A stretch of DNA of 64,000 nt from RAM1 sp041905405 (GTDB taxonomy: Bacteria > Pseudomonadota > Gammaproteobacteria > Burkholderiales > Burkholderiaceae_C). How positions within the stretch are numbered: the stretch's first letter is position 1; the number at the start of each line of letters is the position of its first letter. A model generated the notes under the pieces. The model worked only from the letters and a program-made list of their open reading frames with translations, was not told the origin of the DNA and made no database searches. Of the stretch, positions 23,947 to 32,582 are shown one piece after another. A program made the translations under genes and the position numbers. The DNA lies in the NCBI GenBank assembly GCA_041905405.1, contig JAYRLC010000015.1, forward strand, positions 15,786 to 79,785, in the 5' to 3' direction.

Positions 23947-24846
23947 TCAGGCGTCCTCCGCCGTCAGCTCGGCGCGCACCTGCGTTCGCAGTTCCGGATC
24001 GTTGGCCGCCGGCGCTGCGGCAGCGGCCAGCGCATCGCCGCCGGTCACGCGCTCGTCGACCTTCACTTCCTTGCGGGTCATCTGCACCGCGCCAAAGATC
24101 GTGCTGAACGCCACGTCCTTGGCGTCGCGCCCGGTGCCGATGCGCACCAGCCGCTCGGGCGGCGCCATGCCCGTAGGGTCGAACAGCACCCAGCGCCCGC
24201 CCAGCCACGCTTCAAAAATCGCGTGAAAGTCCTGCGGCGGCTCGTCGAACCAGACGTAGCCCACGGCCAGCCGCGCCGGAATGTTCAGCGCCCGGCACAG
24301 GGTGATGCCCAGGTGCGCAAAATCGCGACACACACCGGCGCGCTGCACGAACACCTGCTGCGCGGTGGTGGTGGAATCCGTGCTGCCCGGCTCGTACGTG
24401 ATGGACTCGTGAATCCAGTCGCTGATCGCGCGCACGCGGCCGATGCCGGGTGGCAGGTTGCCGAACAGCTGCGTGGCCGCGCGCATCATCACGTCGGACT
24501 CGCAGTAGCGCGTGGGCATCAGGTAATGCAGCACCTCGTTGGGCAGCTGGCCCACGGGCACCTCGGGCAGGTCCTCGTACACGGCCGGAGGTGGCGCCAG
24601 CTGCACCTGCGCCTGGTAGTTGACGATCAGTGGCCCGACCGGCGCGTCAAAGCGGATAAACCGGTTGCCGCTGGCCGGATCGCTGTAACCGTGCACCGCG
24701 ACACCCGATGACACCGCCAGCCGTTCGGACAGCAGGGTTTGGCCGGGCCGCTCGGCGGCCTCGATGTGAAAGCAGAAATGCGTGGGCGCCAGAACGTTGT
24801 ATTCCAGCGCGGTTTCGACCGTGGAGTGGATCATGGGAAAGGTCAA
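23947..24846 (-). CDS. Transglutaminase-like protease-fold protein
   Basis: A 299-residue protein with an N-terminal beta domain and a transglutaminase core with intact triad: AGVCRDFAHL (Cys173), HAIFEAWLGGRW (His208), LFDPTG (Asp223). Bacterial members are usually uncharacterised peptidases or amidases of the cytoplasm. The start overlaps the stop of the DUF1328 gene (ATGA), implying cotranscription. No signal peptide. The last 40 residues are Ala-rich. Confidence 0.88.
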   Translation of the reverse strand: MTFPMIHSTVETALEYNVLAPTHFCFHIEAAERPGQTLLSERLAVSSGVAVHGYSDPASGNRFIRFDAPVGPLIVNYQAQVQLAPPPAVYEDLPEVPVGQLPNEVLHYLMPTRYCESDVMMRAATQLFGNLPPGIGRVRAISDWIHESITYEPGSTDSTTTAQQVFVQRAGVCRDFAHLGITLCRALNIPARLAVGYVWFDEPPQDFHAIFEAWLGGRWVLFDPTGMAPPERLVRIGTGRDAKDVAFSTIFGAVQMTRKEVKVDERVTGGDALAAAAAPAANDPELRTQVRAELTAEDA

Positions 24847-25028
24847 TCAATGGCTTTCTTGACCGCGCCCACGCCCAGCGCCGCCAGCACGACGAACACC
24901 ACGGCGATGATCAGGAACAGGCCGAACAGGATCTTGGCGATACCCGCCGCGCCGGCGGCCACGCCGCCGAAGCCCAGGGCCCCGGCGATCAGCGAAATGA
25001 TGGCAAAGATGAGTGCGTACTTCAGCAT
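24843..25028 (-). CDS. DUF1328 small membrane protein
   Basis: The 61-residue protein MLKYALIFAIISLIAGALGF has two membrane segments and the Gly/Ala-rich DUF1328 signature (GVAAGAAGIAKILFGLFLIIAVVFVVLAALG). Such proteins (E. coli YtjA) belong to general and envelope stress responses but have no known activity. A GGAG ribosome site precedes ATG. A GTCCTACA motif lies 79 bases upstream. It leads a two-gene unit with the transglutaminase. Confidence 0.88.
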   Translation of the reverse strand: MLKYALIFAIISLIAGALGFGGVAAGAAGIAKILFGLFLIIAVVFVVLAALGVGAVKKAID

Positions 25029-25106
25029 GGCAGTCTCCTTGTGACAGGACGCCTCCATGCTAGGCAGGCAGGCCGCCCGGCCCGATCAGCCGCGGGCGCG
25101 CGGCGC

Positions 25107-25114
25107 TGTAGGAC
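25107..25114 (-). promoter_or_regulatory. GTCCTACA motif upstream of DUF1328
   Basis: Read on the minus strand the sequence is GTCCTACA, 79 bases before the DUF1328 start. Four more copies in the same orientation relative to a downstream gene occur at 43946, 44625, 44687 and 49935. Confidence 0.45.
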
Positions 25115-25248
25115 GGCAGCGCCGTTCAGCGCCCGAACAGGCCCTTGATGCCCTCGCCCAAGCGGCCCATGCACCACGGCCTGCAAAAAGTCCGGCTTGA
25201 GGCTAGCATGACGCCCGCAATATCAACATCCACCAAAGGACCCTGGCC

Positions 25249-25854
25249 ATGAAGCTCTACTATTCCCCCGGCGCCTGCTCGCTGTCGCCCCACATTGCCC
25301 TGCGCGAGGCCGGCATCGCCTTCGAGCCCGTCAAGGCCCCCACCAAAACCCACAAGCTGGACGACGGCACCGACTACTACACGATCAACCCGCTGGGCTA
25401 CGTGCCCATGCTGGAGCTGGACGACGGCACGCGCCTGCGCGAAGGCCCGGCCATCGTGCAATACATCGCCGACCTGGCCCCCACCAAAAACCTGGCGCCG
25501 GCCAACGGCACGCTGGCGCGCTACCGCCTGCAGGAATGGCTGACCTTCATCGGCATGGAAATCCACCGCAGCTTCGGCCCGCTGTTCAACCCCGCGTCGA
25601 CCGACGAGGTCAAGGCCGCCGCCCGCGAAAGACTCGCGGGCCGCCTGAAGTGGGTGGACGGCGAACTGGCCGGCAAGCAGTACCTGATGGGCGACCAGTT
25701 CAGCGTGGCCGACGGCTACCTGTTCACCACGACCAACTGGGCCAAGCCCACGGGCGTGGACCTGTCGGGCTTTGCCAACCTGCTGGCGTACCGCGCGCGC
25801 GTGGCCGCCCGCCCCGCCGTGCAGGAAGCCATGAAGGCCGAAGGCCTGGCCTGA
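25249..25854 (+). CDS. Glutathione S-transferase, beta class
   Basis: A 201-residue cytosolic GST. MKLYYSPGACSLSPHIALREAG is the beta-class N-terminus with catalytic Cys10. GYVPMLELDDGTRLREGPAIVQYIADLAP gives the cis-Pro and glutathione-binding Glu/Ser-equivalent loop (here EGPA). The all-helical C-terminal domain includes QFSVADGYLFTTTNWA with the N-capping motif. It conjugates or reduces with glutathione. It is a single gene, ending directly against the convergent MFS gene. Confidence 0.92.
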   Translation: MKLYYSPGACSLSPHIALREAGIAFEPVKAPTKTHKLDDGTDYYTINPLGYVPMLELDDGTRLREGPAIVQYIADLAPTKNLAPANGTLARYRLQEWLTFIGMEIHRSFGPLFNPASTDEVKAAARERLAGRLKWVDGELAGKQYLMGDQFSVADGYLFTTTNWAKPTGVDLSGFANLLAYRARVAARPAVQEAMKAEGLA

Positions 25855-27051
25855 TCAGCCCACGGGCCGCTGCCGCCACGCGAGCAGCGCGCCCGTCCAC
25901 AGGGCCAGGGCCGAATACACCAGGCCACGCGCCAGACCGCCCGGCCCGTCGGCCACCCAGCCCACCACCGTGGGCCCCACGATCTGCCCTGCCGCGAACA
26001 CGATGGTGAACGCGCTGATGCCCGTCGCCCACTGCGCGGGCGGCAGGTTGTGGCGCACCAGCGCCGTGGTGGACGCCACCACCGACAAAAACACAGCGCC
26101 AAACACCACGCCCGACAGCAGCACCAGCGGCCAGGCGGCCGTCAGCGCCGGCAGCACGGTGGCGCAGCCCAGCAGCGCGTTCAGCGTGGCCAGCGCCCCG
26201 CCCCCCCTGGCGCGGTCCAGCAGCCCCGCCCAGATGCGCGACGACGCCATCACCGCAACGCCCAGCAGCCCATAGAACAGTGTGACGGCGCCCGGCGCCA
26301 CGCCCTGCTCGCGCAGCAGCGCGATCACAAAGGTCATGTAGCCGATGTAGCCCACGCCGAACATCGTGTAGCCGGCCAGGCCCGGCGCGAACGCGCGCCA
26401 GGTAAAGCGCACCGACGCCGAGGCGCCGCTCGCCGCGGCCGGCGGCGCCGGCATGGCCTGCAACACGCGCGCGGGCCACACCAACACCGCCGTCGCCACA
26501 AAGCACGCTACGGCCAGCGCCCACCAGGCCCAGGCCCAGCCGTGCTGCACCTGCGAGGCGGCCTGCAGCAATGCCGGCACCAGCAGCGCCGACAGCACGA
26601 TGCCCAGCCCCGTGCCGCCGTAGTACAGCCCCAGCAACAGGCCCATGCGCTGTGGCTGCAGCGCGCCCAGCCGCGCCGCCAGCAAACCGCCCGCGATGAA
26701 CACAAACGCACTGGCCACCCCGGCCAGCAGCCGCTGCAGCAGCAGCGGCGCGGGATCGGTGAAGAACCCGCTCAGGCCCATGAACACACTGGCCAGCACC
26801 GCGCCACCCAGCAGCAAGTGCGACGGCCCCAGCCGCGCCATGAGACGCGGCGTCAGCAGCGCGCCCAGCAGGTAGCCCAGCGCGTTGGCCGTGTTCATGG
26901 CACCGGCCAGCGTGTAGCTCCAGCCCAGGTCGGCGCGCATGGGCGGCAGCAGCAGCCCGTAGGCAAAGCGGGTGACGCCCAGCGACACGGCCGCCCCCAG
27001 CGACAGGGCGACGGCCAGACCCAGGAGCGACGAAGGCAAGGGGCGCGACAT
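25855..27051 (-). CDS. MFS transporter, YbfB/YjiJ type
   Basis: The 398-residue protein has twelve hydrophobic segments and the YbfB/YjiJ pattern (GVTRFAYGLLLPPMRADLGWSYTLAGAMNTANALGYLLGALL). Substrates of this subfamily are unknown, though some export amino acids or drugs. It is divergent from an Old Yellow Enzyme gene with a 94-base gap and convergent with GST. Confidence 0.85.
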   Translation of the reverse strand: MSRPLPSSLLGLAVALSLGAAVSLGVTRFAYGLLLPPMRADLGWSYTLAGAMNTANALGYLLGALLTPRLMARLGPSHLLLGGAVLASVFMGLSGFFTDPAPLLLQRLLAGVASAFVFIAGGLLAARLGALQPQRMGLLLGLYYGGTGLGIVLSALLVPALLQAASQVQHGWAWAWWALAVACFVATAVLVWPARVLQAMPAPPAAASGASASVRFTWRAFAPGLAGYTMFGVGYIGYMTFVIALLREQGVAPGAVTLFYGLLGVAVMASSRIWAGLLDRARGGGALATLNALLGCATVLPALTAAWPLVLLSGVVFGAVFLSVVASTTALVRHNLPPAQWATGISAFTIVFAAGQIVGPTVVGWVADGPGGLARGLVYSALALWTGALLAWRQRPVG

Positions 27052-27145
27052 TGACCTACCTTAAAAAGCGTGAACGTGCAGGCCACGGGGCCTTTGAAAC
27101 GGGGCTAACCTGCGGGCCAGTATCCACACCACGGAGTATCCCCGG

Positions 27146-28249
27146 ATGGCCACCCTCTTCGACCCCCTGCAAATGGGCGCGCTGCGCCTGCCCAACCGCA
27201 TCGTCATGGCGCCGCTCACGCGCAACCGTTCCCCCAACGCCGTGCCGCGCCCGATCACGGCCGAGTACTACCGCCAGCGCGCCAGCGCCGGCCTGCTCAT
27301 CACCGAAGCCACCGCCATCAGCCACCAGGGCCAGGGTTACGCCGACGTGCCGGGCCTGTACGGCGCCGACCAGCTCGCGGGGTGGAAGCAGGTGACCGAC
27401 GCCGTGCACGCGGCTGGCGGGCGCATCGTGACGCAGCTGTGGCACGTGGGCCGCGTGTCACACGTGGACCTGCAGCCGGGCGGACAAAAGCCCGTGGCGC
27501 CCTCGGCCATTGCCGCAAAGACCAAGACCTATCTCATCAAGGACGGCGTGGGCAGCTTCGCCGAAACCTCCGAGCCCCGTGCGCTCGATGCCACCGAACT
27601 GCCCGGCATCGTGCAGGACTACCGCCGCGCTGCGCGCCAGGCCGTGGACACAGCGGGTTTTGACGGTGTGGAAGTGCACGGCGCCAACGGTTACCTGCTG
27701 GACCAGTTCCTGAAGACCGGCAGCAACAAGCGCACCGACGACTACGGCGGGAGCATCGAAAATCGCGCCCGCCTGCTGCTGGAGGTCATGCGCGCCGTCG
27801 TTGACGAAATCGGCGGCGACCGCACGGGCCTGCGCCTGTCGCCCGTGACGCCGGCCAACGACGTGGTGACCGACGACGCGCAGGCGCTGTTCGAGTACGT
27901 GGTGAAACAGCTCGCGCCGCTGAACCTGGCGTACATCCACATCATCGAAGGAGCCACCGGCGGCCCGCGCGACATTCCCGACCGCCCGTTTGACTACGCC
28001 GCGCTCAAATCCGCATACCGCCATGCGGGCGGCAAGGCGGCCTGGATGGTCAACAACGGCTACGACAAGGCACTGGCCGAAAAGGCCGTGGCAGATGGGG
28101 CCGATCTGGTCGCATTCGGCAAGGCCTACATCGCCAACCCGGACCTGGTGCGGCGCCTGCGCGAGGACGCGCCGCTCAACACACCCGACAAGGCCACGTT
28201 CTACGGCGGCGGCGAAAAGGGCTACACCGACTACCCGGCGCTCGCCTGA
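27146..28249 (+). CDS. Old Yellow Enzyme-family alkene/nitro-ester reductase
   Basis: A 367-residue FMN-dependent TIM-barrel oxidoreductase (NemA/XenA-like classical OYE). RIVMAPLTRNRSPNAVP near the start, QLWHVGRVSHVDLQPGG, EVHGANGYLLDQFLKTGSNKRTDDYGGSIENRARLLLEV (catalytic-loop and FMN contacts) and the C-terminal DLVAFGKAYIANPDLV are all present. Such enzymes reduce activated C=C bonds, nitrate esters or N-ethylmaleimide using NADPH. Possibly linked with GST nearby in detoxifying electrophiles. Confidence 0.92.
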   Translation: MATLFDPLQMGALRLPNRIVMAPLTRNRSPNAVPRPITAEYYRQRASAGLLITEATAISHQGQGYADVPGLYGADQLAGWKQVTDAVHAAGGRIVTQLWHVGRVSHVDLQPGGQKPVAPSAIAAKTKTYLIKDGVGSFAETSEPRALDATELPGIVQDYRRAARQAVDTAGFDGVEVHGANGYLLDQFLKTGSNKRTDDYGGSIENRARLLLEVMRAVVDEIGGDRTGLRLSPVTPANDVVTDDAQALFEYVVKQLAPLNLAYIHIIEGATGGPRDIPDRPFDYAALKSAYRHAGGKAAWMVNNGYDKALAEKAVADGADLVAFGKAYIANPDLVRRLREDAPLNTPDKATFYGGGEKGYTDYPALA

Positions 28250-28265
28250 ACCCGGGCTGCGGCGT

Positions 28266-28844
28266 TCAGCCCACGCCGATCGGCGCGGGCGCCTTCAGCA
28301 CGATGCGCGTGAACAGCCGGTCCCAGGCGGGATCGCGCGGCCCGGCGCTGTTGAGCGGGTCCTGATGGGTCAGGAACGCGGTGTTCAGCTCCACCCAGTC
28401 CTGCGGTTGCAACAGCCGCTCGGCAGCGGGCAGGATCTGCTCTTCTTCCAGCCGCATATGTTCCAGGTAAAACTGGACATAGCGCCGCGCCGCCTCGGCA
28501 AACGGCTCACGGCGCGTCTCGCCCAGCAGCTCCCAGGCCAGCAACAGGTGCTGCAGTTCGCGCACCGCGCGCTCCCCGCCCATGTGCTCGCGCTCCAGGC
28601 GCTCGATCATCGGCATGAGCTGCGGCGCCAGGCGCGCCACCTTGGGAAACAGCAGGTCCGACTCCTTGGGGTGGTGCAGCCGCTCGGGGTATTCGTCGAT
28701 GTAGAACAGCATGGCGCGCAGCACATCGAAAAACCGTTCGGGTGCGTCACCAGGTCCGCGGTCGACCATGGCCAGCAGCGACCGCAGCACGGCGGAAACC
28801 GTGCGGTGCTCGTCCAGGATGATGCGGATGCTCTCTTGCGCCAT
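28266..28844 (-). CDS. Hemerythrin-domain protein
   Basis: A 192-residue four-helix protein. Candidate di-iron ligands are His13 (DEHRTV), HHPKESDLLFP, REHMGGERAV and HMRLEEEQILP, in the order expected for the hemerythrin-like HHE fold. Related proteins sense or bind O2/NO or repair iron-sulfur clusters. I start it at MAQESIRI because the longer frame would run through the upstream promoter. An Anr/Dnr-type box lies 35 bases before the start, so expression at low oxygen or under NO is likely. Confidence 0.85.
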   Translation of the reverse strand: MAQESIRIILDEHRTVSAVLRSLLAMVDRGPGDAPERFFDVLRAMLFYIDEYPERLHHPKESDLLFPKVARLAPQLMPMIERLEREHMGGERAVRELQHLLLAWELLGETRREPFAEAARRYVQFYLEHMRLEEEQILPAAERLLQPQDWVELNTAFLTHQDPLNSAGPRDPAWDRLFTRIVLKAPAPIGVG

Positions 28845-28878
28845 GTGGCAAGATTCCCACAACAGAGGCTGGACCGTG

Positions 28879-28892
28879 TTGATATACGTCAA
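28879..28892. promoter_or_regulatory. Anr/Dnr (FNR-type) box
   Basis: TTGATATACGTCAA fits TTGAT-N4-GTCAA exactly. It lies between the divergent hemerythrin gene (minus) and the outer-membrane protein gene (plus), 34 and 41 bases from their starts. Confidence 0.7.
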
Positions 28893-28933
28893 TCGCTTAA
28901 GGCCCTGCGCGGCGACGGACCTACACTCGCGCC

Positions 28934-29596
28934 ATGTCACGCCGCCACTGCCTCCCCCGGACGCTGCCTGCCGCACTTTGCACGCTGATCTTCCTGGCCG
29001 CCGCGCCATCGCAGGCGGGTCGTCCCCTGACCGTGGACGACGCCAACGTCAACGACACGGGCCACGGCCATGTGGAGACCTGGTACGCGCGCCAGCCGGG
29101 GCGCGTGAACACCTGGACCGTCGCGCCCGCCTATGCGCCGGTGGATGGCCTGGAACTGGGCGCGTCCTTCTCGCGCGACCGCAGCACGCCCCAAACCAGC
29201 GAAGCCGTGCAGCTCAAATGGCGCATCACGCCGACGCGGCAATCCGGCTGCAACGCCGGCGCTGTACTCGGCGTGGCCCACACCCGCGGTGCCAGCGGCC
29301 ACACACCGTATGTCAACGGCCTGTTCAGCTGCAACAGCCCGTGGGGCGCGTCACACTTCAACCTCGGCGCCAACCGCGGCACGGGCGGTCCCACGCTGGG
29401 CACCTGGGGCATTGCGCATGAACGTGAATTCGGCGCCATCACCGCCCACGCCGAACTGTTCGGCCAGCGGCTGGCCAAACCCACCTTCCAGCTCGGCGCG
29501 CGCACCGACATCGGCCGCGGCATCCAGCTGGACGGCACGGTGGGCCGCAGCAGCCGCGATACGCTTGTCAGCGTGGGACTGAAAGTGTCGTTCTAG
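28934..29596 (+). CDS. Putative outer-membrane beta-barrel protein
   Basis: The 220-residue protein starts with a signal peptide cleaved near SQA-G (residue 28). The rest is made of alternating polar/hydrophobic strands (HGHVETWYARQ, NTWTVAPAYAP, LELGASFSRD, EAVQLKWRITP) and ends in VSVGLKVSF with C-terminal Phe, the signature of BAM-assembled barrels. It is about the size of an eight- to ten-strand barrel. No close family is recognised. The last 29 bases overlap copA convergently. Confidence 0.6.
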   Translation: MSRRHCLPRTLPAALCTLIFLAAAPSQAGRPLTVDDANVNDTGHGHVETWYARQPGRVNTWTVAPAYAPVDGLELGASFSRDRSTPQTSEAVQLKWRITPTRQSGCNAGAVLGVAHTRGASGHTPYVNGLFSCNSPWGASHFNLGANRGTGGPTLGTWGIAHEREFGAITAHAELFGQRLAKPTFQLGARTDIGRGIQLDGTVGRSSRDTLVSVGLKVSF

Positions 29597-31817
29597 GACG
29601 CTGCGCCCGCCAGCGCCGCAGCAGCAGCGCATTGGCCATCACGCTCACGCTGGACAAGGCCATCGCACCGCCTGCCACCACGGGGCTCAAGTAGCCCAGC
29701 GCCGCCAGCGGGATGCCGGCCACGTTATAGGCAAAGGCCCAGAACAGGTTCTGACGGATCTTGGCCACCGTGCGGTCTGACACGTCCAGCGCCGCCGCCA
29801 CCAGCGCAACGTCGCCGCGCATCAGCGTCACGCCGGCCGCGTGCATGGCCACGTCGGTGCCGGTGCCCATGGCCATGCCCACGTCAGCTGCCGCGAGTGC
29901 GGGGGCGTCGTTCACGCCGTCGCCCACCATGGCAACAACGTGCTGGCCACCGCCCTTCAGCGCGGCCACGCGCGCGGCCTTGTCGCCGGGCAGCACGTCG
30001 GCCATGACCTCGTCGTCGGCCAGGCCCAGACGGCGGCCCATGGCCAGCGCCGCGCCGCGGTTGTCGCCCGAGATCATCACCACGCGGATGCCCCGCGCGC
30101 GCAGCGCGGCCAGAGCCGCGCGCGCGCCGGGCTTGGGCTCGTCGGCAAAGGCCATCAGCGCGCGCAGCGCCAGGCCCTGCGTGGTGCGCTCCACCAGCGC
30201 CGACAGCGTGGCGCCTTCGGCGAGCAGGCGGTCGGCCTCGCTGCGCAGCGCCGCCAGGTCCACGCCCAGCTCGTCCATCCAGCGCAGGCTGCCGATCAGC
30301 CAGCTCACAGCGCCCACTTCGCCTTCGCTGCCGCGCCCGGCCACCGCGCGCACGCTGTCCGGCGCGGCCAGCACCAGCCCGCGTTCCTGCGCCGCGGCCA
30401 CCACGGCGCGCGCAAGCGGATGTTCACTGCCGGTTTGCAGGCTGGCCGCCGCAGAAAGCGCCGCCGCCTCGTCCACCCCGGGCGCCACCGCGAACGCGGT
30501 CAGCCGGGGCTGGCCCACGGTCAGCGTGCCAGTCTTGTCGAAAGCAACCGTGTCCACGCGGTGCGCCAGCTCCAGCGCCTGCGCATCCTTGATCAGGATG
30601 CCATGACGGGCCGCCACACCCGTGCCGGCCATGATGGCCGCGGGCGTGGCCAGCCCCAGTGCGCAGGGACAGGCAATCACCAGCACGGCCACGGCGTGGA
30701 TCAGCGCCGCCTCGATCCCCGCACCGGTCCACAGCCAGCCGCCCAGCGTGAGCAACGCCACGCCGAACACCACCGGCACGAACACGGCCGATACGCGGTC
30801 CACCAGCCGCTGGATCGGCGCCTTGGCGGCCTGCGCGTCCTCGACCAGCCGGATGATCTGCGACAGCACGCTTTCGCTGCCCGTGGCCGTCACGCGCAGC
30901 ACGATGCGGCCTTCGCCGTTGATGCTGCCGCCGGTCACGCGCGCGCCCACGGCCTTGGCCACGGGCAGGGGCTCGCCCGTCAGCATGGACTCGTCCACCT
31001 GGGTTTCGCCCTGCTCGATCTCGCCGTCGGCCGGGATGCGCTCGCCGGGCCGCACGGCTACCCGGTCGCCGGCCAGCACCTCGTCCATCGGCAGATCGAT
31101 CTCGCCACCCGAGCGCTGCACCACGTGGGCCAGTTCAGGCCGCAGCGCGTGCAGCGCGCGGATGGCGGCGGTGGTCTGCTGCTTGGCGCGGGCCTCCAGC
31201 CACTTGCCCAGCAGCACCAGCGTCACCACGACGGCCGACGCCTCGAAATACAGGTGCGGCGCCATGCCGTGCGCCGCGTGCGCGCGCCCGTCGGGGCCCA
31301 GCCACAGCCACATCGACAGGCCCCAGCCCGCGCTCGTGCCCACGGCCACCAGCAGGTCCATGTTGCCGCTGCCCGCGCGCAGCGCATGCCAGCCCGCGCG
31401 GTAAAAGCGCGCGCCCAGGATGAACTGCACCGGCGTGGCCAGCGCGAACTGCACCCAGGGCGGCGGCATCCAGTGCCAGCCCAGCAGGCCGCCCAGCATG
31501 GGCAGCACCAGCGGCGCGGACAGCAGCAGGCCGATCGCCACGGGCGCAAAGCCCGCCCAGGGCGACAGGTCCCCGGTCACGGCGGCTTCGGCGGCGCGCG
31601 GCTCGTAGCCCGCGTTACGCACGGCGCGGCGGATCAGCGCGTCCATGTCCGCGCCGGGCGTGAAGCTCACACGGGCGGATTCGGTGGCCAGGTTGACGGC
31701 GGCGTCCTGCACGCCGGGCACCTTCTTCAGGGCGCGCTCCACGCGCCCCACGCACGAGGCGCAGGTCATGCCGCCAATGCCCAGGTCCAGGGAAGAAGTG
31801 GTGGTGGGAGCGTTCAT
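29568..31817 (-). CDS. copA: Copper-exporting P1B-type ATPase
   Basis: The 749-residue P-type ATPase has one N-terminal metal-binding domain (GMTCASC, residues 16-22), eight membrane helices, TGEP (280-283), the CPC ion-binding motif (383-385), phosphorylation motif DKTGT (427-431) and hinge MVGDGVNDAPALAAADVGMAMG. It pumps Cu(I) from cytoplasm to periplasm. I start at MNAPTTTS. Its promoter carries a CueR-type operator (31831-31855). It is divergent from copZ-cueR, and shares a short 3' overlap with the outer-membrane protein gene. Confidence 0.95.
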   Translation of the reverse strand: MNAPTTTSSLDLGIGGMTCASCVGRVERALKKVPGVQDAAVNLATESARVSFTPGADMDALIRRAVRNAGYEPRAAEAAVTGDLSPWAGFAPVAIGLLLSAPLVLPMLGGLLGWHWMPPPWVQFALATPVQFILGARFYRAGWHALRAGSGNMDLLVAVGTSAGWGLSMWLWLGPDGRAHAAHGMAPHLYFEASAVVVTLVLLGKWLEARAKQQTTAAIRALHALRPELAHVVQRSGGEIDLPMDEVLAGDRVAVRPGERIPADGEIEQGETQVDESMLTGEPLPVAKAVGARVTGGSINGEGRIVLRVTATGSESVLSQIIRLVEDAQAAKAPIQRLVDRVSAVFVPVVFGVALLTLGGWLWTGAGIEAALIHAVAVLVIACPCALGLATPAAIMAGTGVAARHGILIKDAQALELAHRVDTVAFDKTGTLTVGQPRLTAFAVAPGVDEAAALSAAASLQTGSEHPLARAVVAAAQERGLVLAAPDSVRAVAGRGSEGEVGAVSWLIGSLRWMDELGVDLAALRSEADRLLAEGATLSALVERTTQGLALRALMAFADEPKPGARAALAALRARGIRVVMISGDNRGAALAMGRRLGLADDEVMADVLPGDKAARVAALKGGGQHVVAMVGDGVNDAPALAAADVGMAMGTGTDVAMHAAGVTLMRGDVALVAAALDVSDRTVAKIRQNLFWAFAYNVAGIPLAALGYLSPVVAGGAMALSSVSVMANALLLRRWRAQRPRTTLSVPR

Positions 31818-31830
31818 CTTGCGTACTGTG

Positions 31831-31855
31831 AACCTTGCCATCATGGCAAGGTCAA
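31831..31855 (-). promoter_or_regulatory. CueR-type operator/promoter of copA
   Basis: On the minus strand, TTGACCTTGCC then ATGAT then GGCAAGGTT: a near-perfect dyad overlapping a TTGACC -35 box with the long spacer used by MerR-family activators. The same 25-bp sequence occurs at 31905-31929 on the other strand. Confidence 0.8.
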
Positions 31856-31858
31856 GCC

Positions 31859-31872
31859 TTGATCCAGGTCAA
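31859..31872. promoter_or_regulatory. Anr/Dnr (FNR-type) box between copA and copZ
   Basis: TTGATCCAGGTCAA fits TTGAT-N4-GTCAA. It lies four bases from the copA-side CueR operator, in the shared regulatory region. Confidence 0.6.
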
Positions 31873-31904
31873 CCGCGTCGCGATCAGGGTCTTGGCCCGC
31901 GCGC

Positions 31905-31929
31905 TTGACCTTGCCATGATGGCAAGGTT
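31905..31929 (+). promoter_or_regulatory. CueR-type operator/promoter of copZ-cueR
   Basis: TTGACCTTGCC-ATGAT-GGCAAGGTT on the plus strand is an exact inverted copy of the copA operator, 37 bases upstream of copZ. The -35 TTGACC is within the left arm. Confidence 0.8.
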
Positions 31930-31965
31930 GAGCATGATGTCCTTCAACCACGAAAGGAAGCTTCC

Positions 31966-32163
31966 ATGAACCAGACCTTCAACGTACAGGGCATGACCTG
32001 CGGCCACTGCGAACGCGCCGTGACGCAGGCGGTGCAATCGGTGGACCCGCAGGCCCGCATCACCATCGACCGCGCGTCCGGCCGCGTGGACGTGCAAAGC
32101 GACCAGCCGCACGAAGCCATCGCCCGCGCCATCGCCGAAGAGGGCTACGCCGTCGCATCATGA
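31966..32163 (+). CDS. copZ: Copper chaperone, heavy-metal-associated domain
   Basis: The 65-residue HMA-domain protein carries GMTCGHCERAVTQAV; Cys12 and Cys15 bind Cu(I) and deliver it to CopA. Length is standard for CopZ. A GAAGG site precedes the ATG. Its stop overlaps the cueR start (ATGA). Confidence 0.93.
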   Translation: MNQTFNVQGMTCGHCERAVTQAVQSVDPQARITIDRASGRVDVQSDQPHEAIARAIAEEGYAVAS

Positions 32164-32582
32164 GCGGCCCGGTCAACATCGGCGAGGCCGCGCGCCTGTC
32201 GGGCGTGTCGGCCAAGATGGTGCGGCACTACGAGTCGCTGGGCCTGCTGCCGCGCGTGGGCCGCACCGACAGCGGCTACCGCCAGTACTCGCCGGCCGAC
32301 GTGCACACGCTGCGCTTCATCAAGCGCGCCCGCGACCTGGGCTTTTCCATGGCGCAGATCACCGAGCTGGCGAGCCTGTGGCAGAACCGGCGCCGCACGA
32401 GCGCCAGCGTCAAGCGCATCGCGCAGAAACACGCCACCGACCTGGCCACGCGCATCGAGGCCATGCAGGCCATGCAGCGCACGCTGGGCCACCTGATCCA
32501 CTGCTGCCACGGCGACGAGCGGCCCGACTGCCCCATCCTGGACGACCTGGCGGGTGATGCCGCCCCGGCGGACCGGCCATGA
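32160..32582 (+). CDS. cueR: Copper-responsive MerR-family regulator CueR
   Basis: A 140-residue MerR-type activator. IGEAARLSGVSAKMVRHYESLGLLPR is the winged helix; dimer helix follows. The C-terminal metal loop CCHGDERPDCPIL has two Cys eight apart, as in CueR and unlike Hg- or Zn-sensors. It controls copA and copZ through the two mirrored operators. The gene is coupled to copZ and to the Crp/Fnr gene by ATGA overlaps. Confidence 0.92.
   Translation: MSGPVNIGEAARLSGVSAKMVRHYESLGLLPRVGRTDSGYRQYSPADVHTLRFIKRARDLGFSMAQITELASLWQNRRRTSASVKRIAQKHATDLATRIEAMQAMQRTLGHLIHCCHGDERPDCPILDDLAGDAAPADRP

Noticed and set aside
25126..25190. Short minus-strand frame ending GRLGEGIKGLFGR
   Set aside because: Too short and lacking a ribosome site; perhaps a gene remnant, but nothing supports it.
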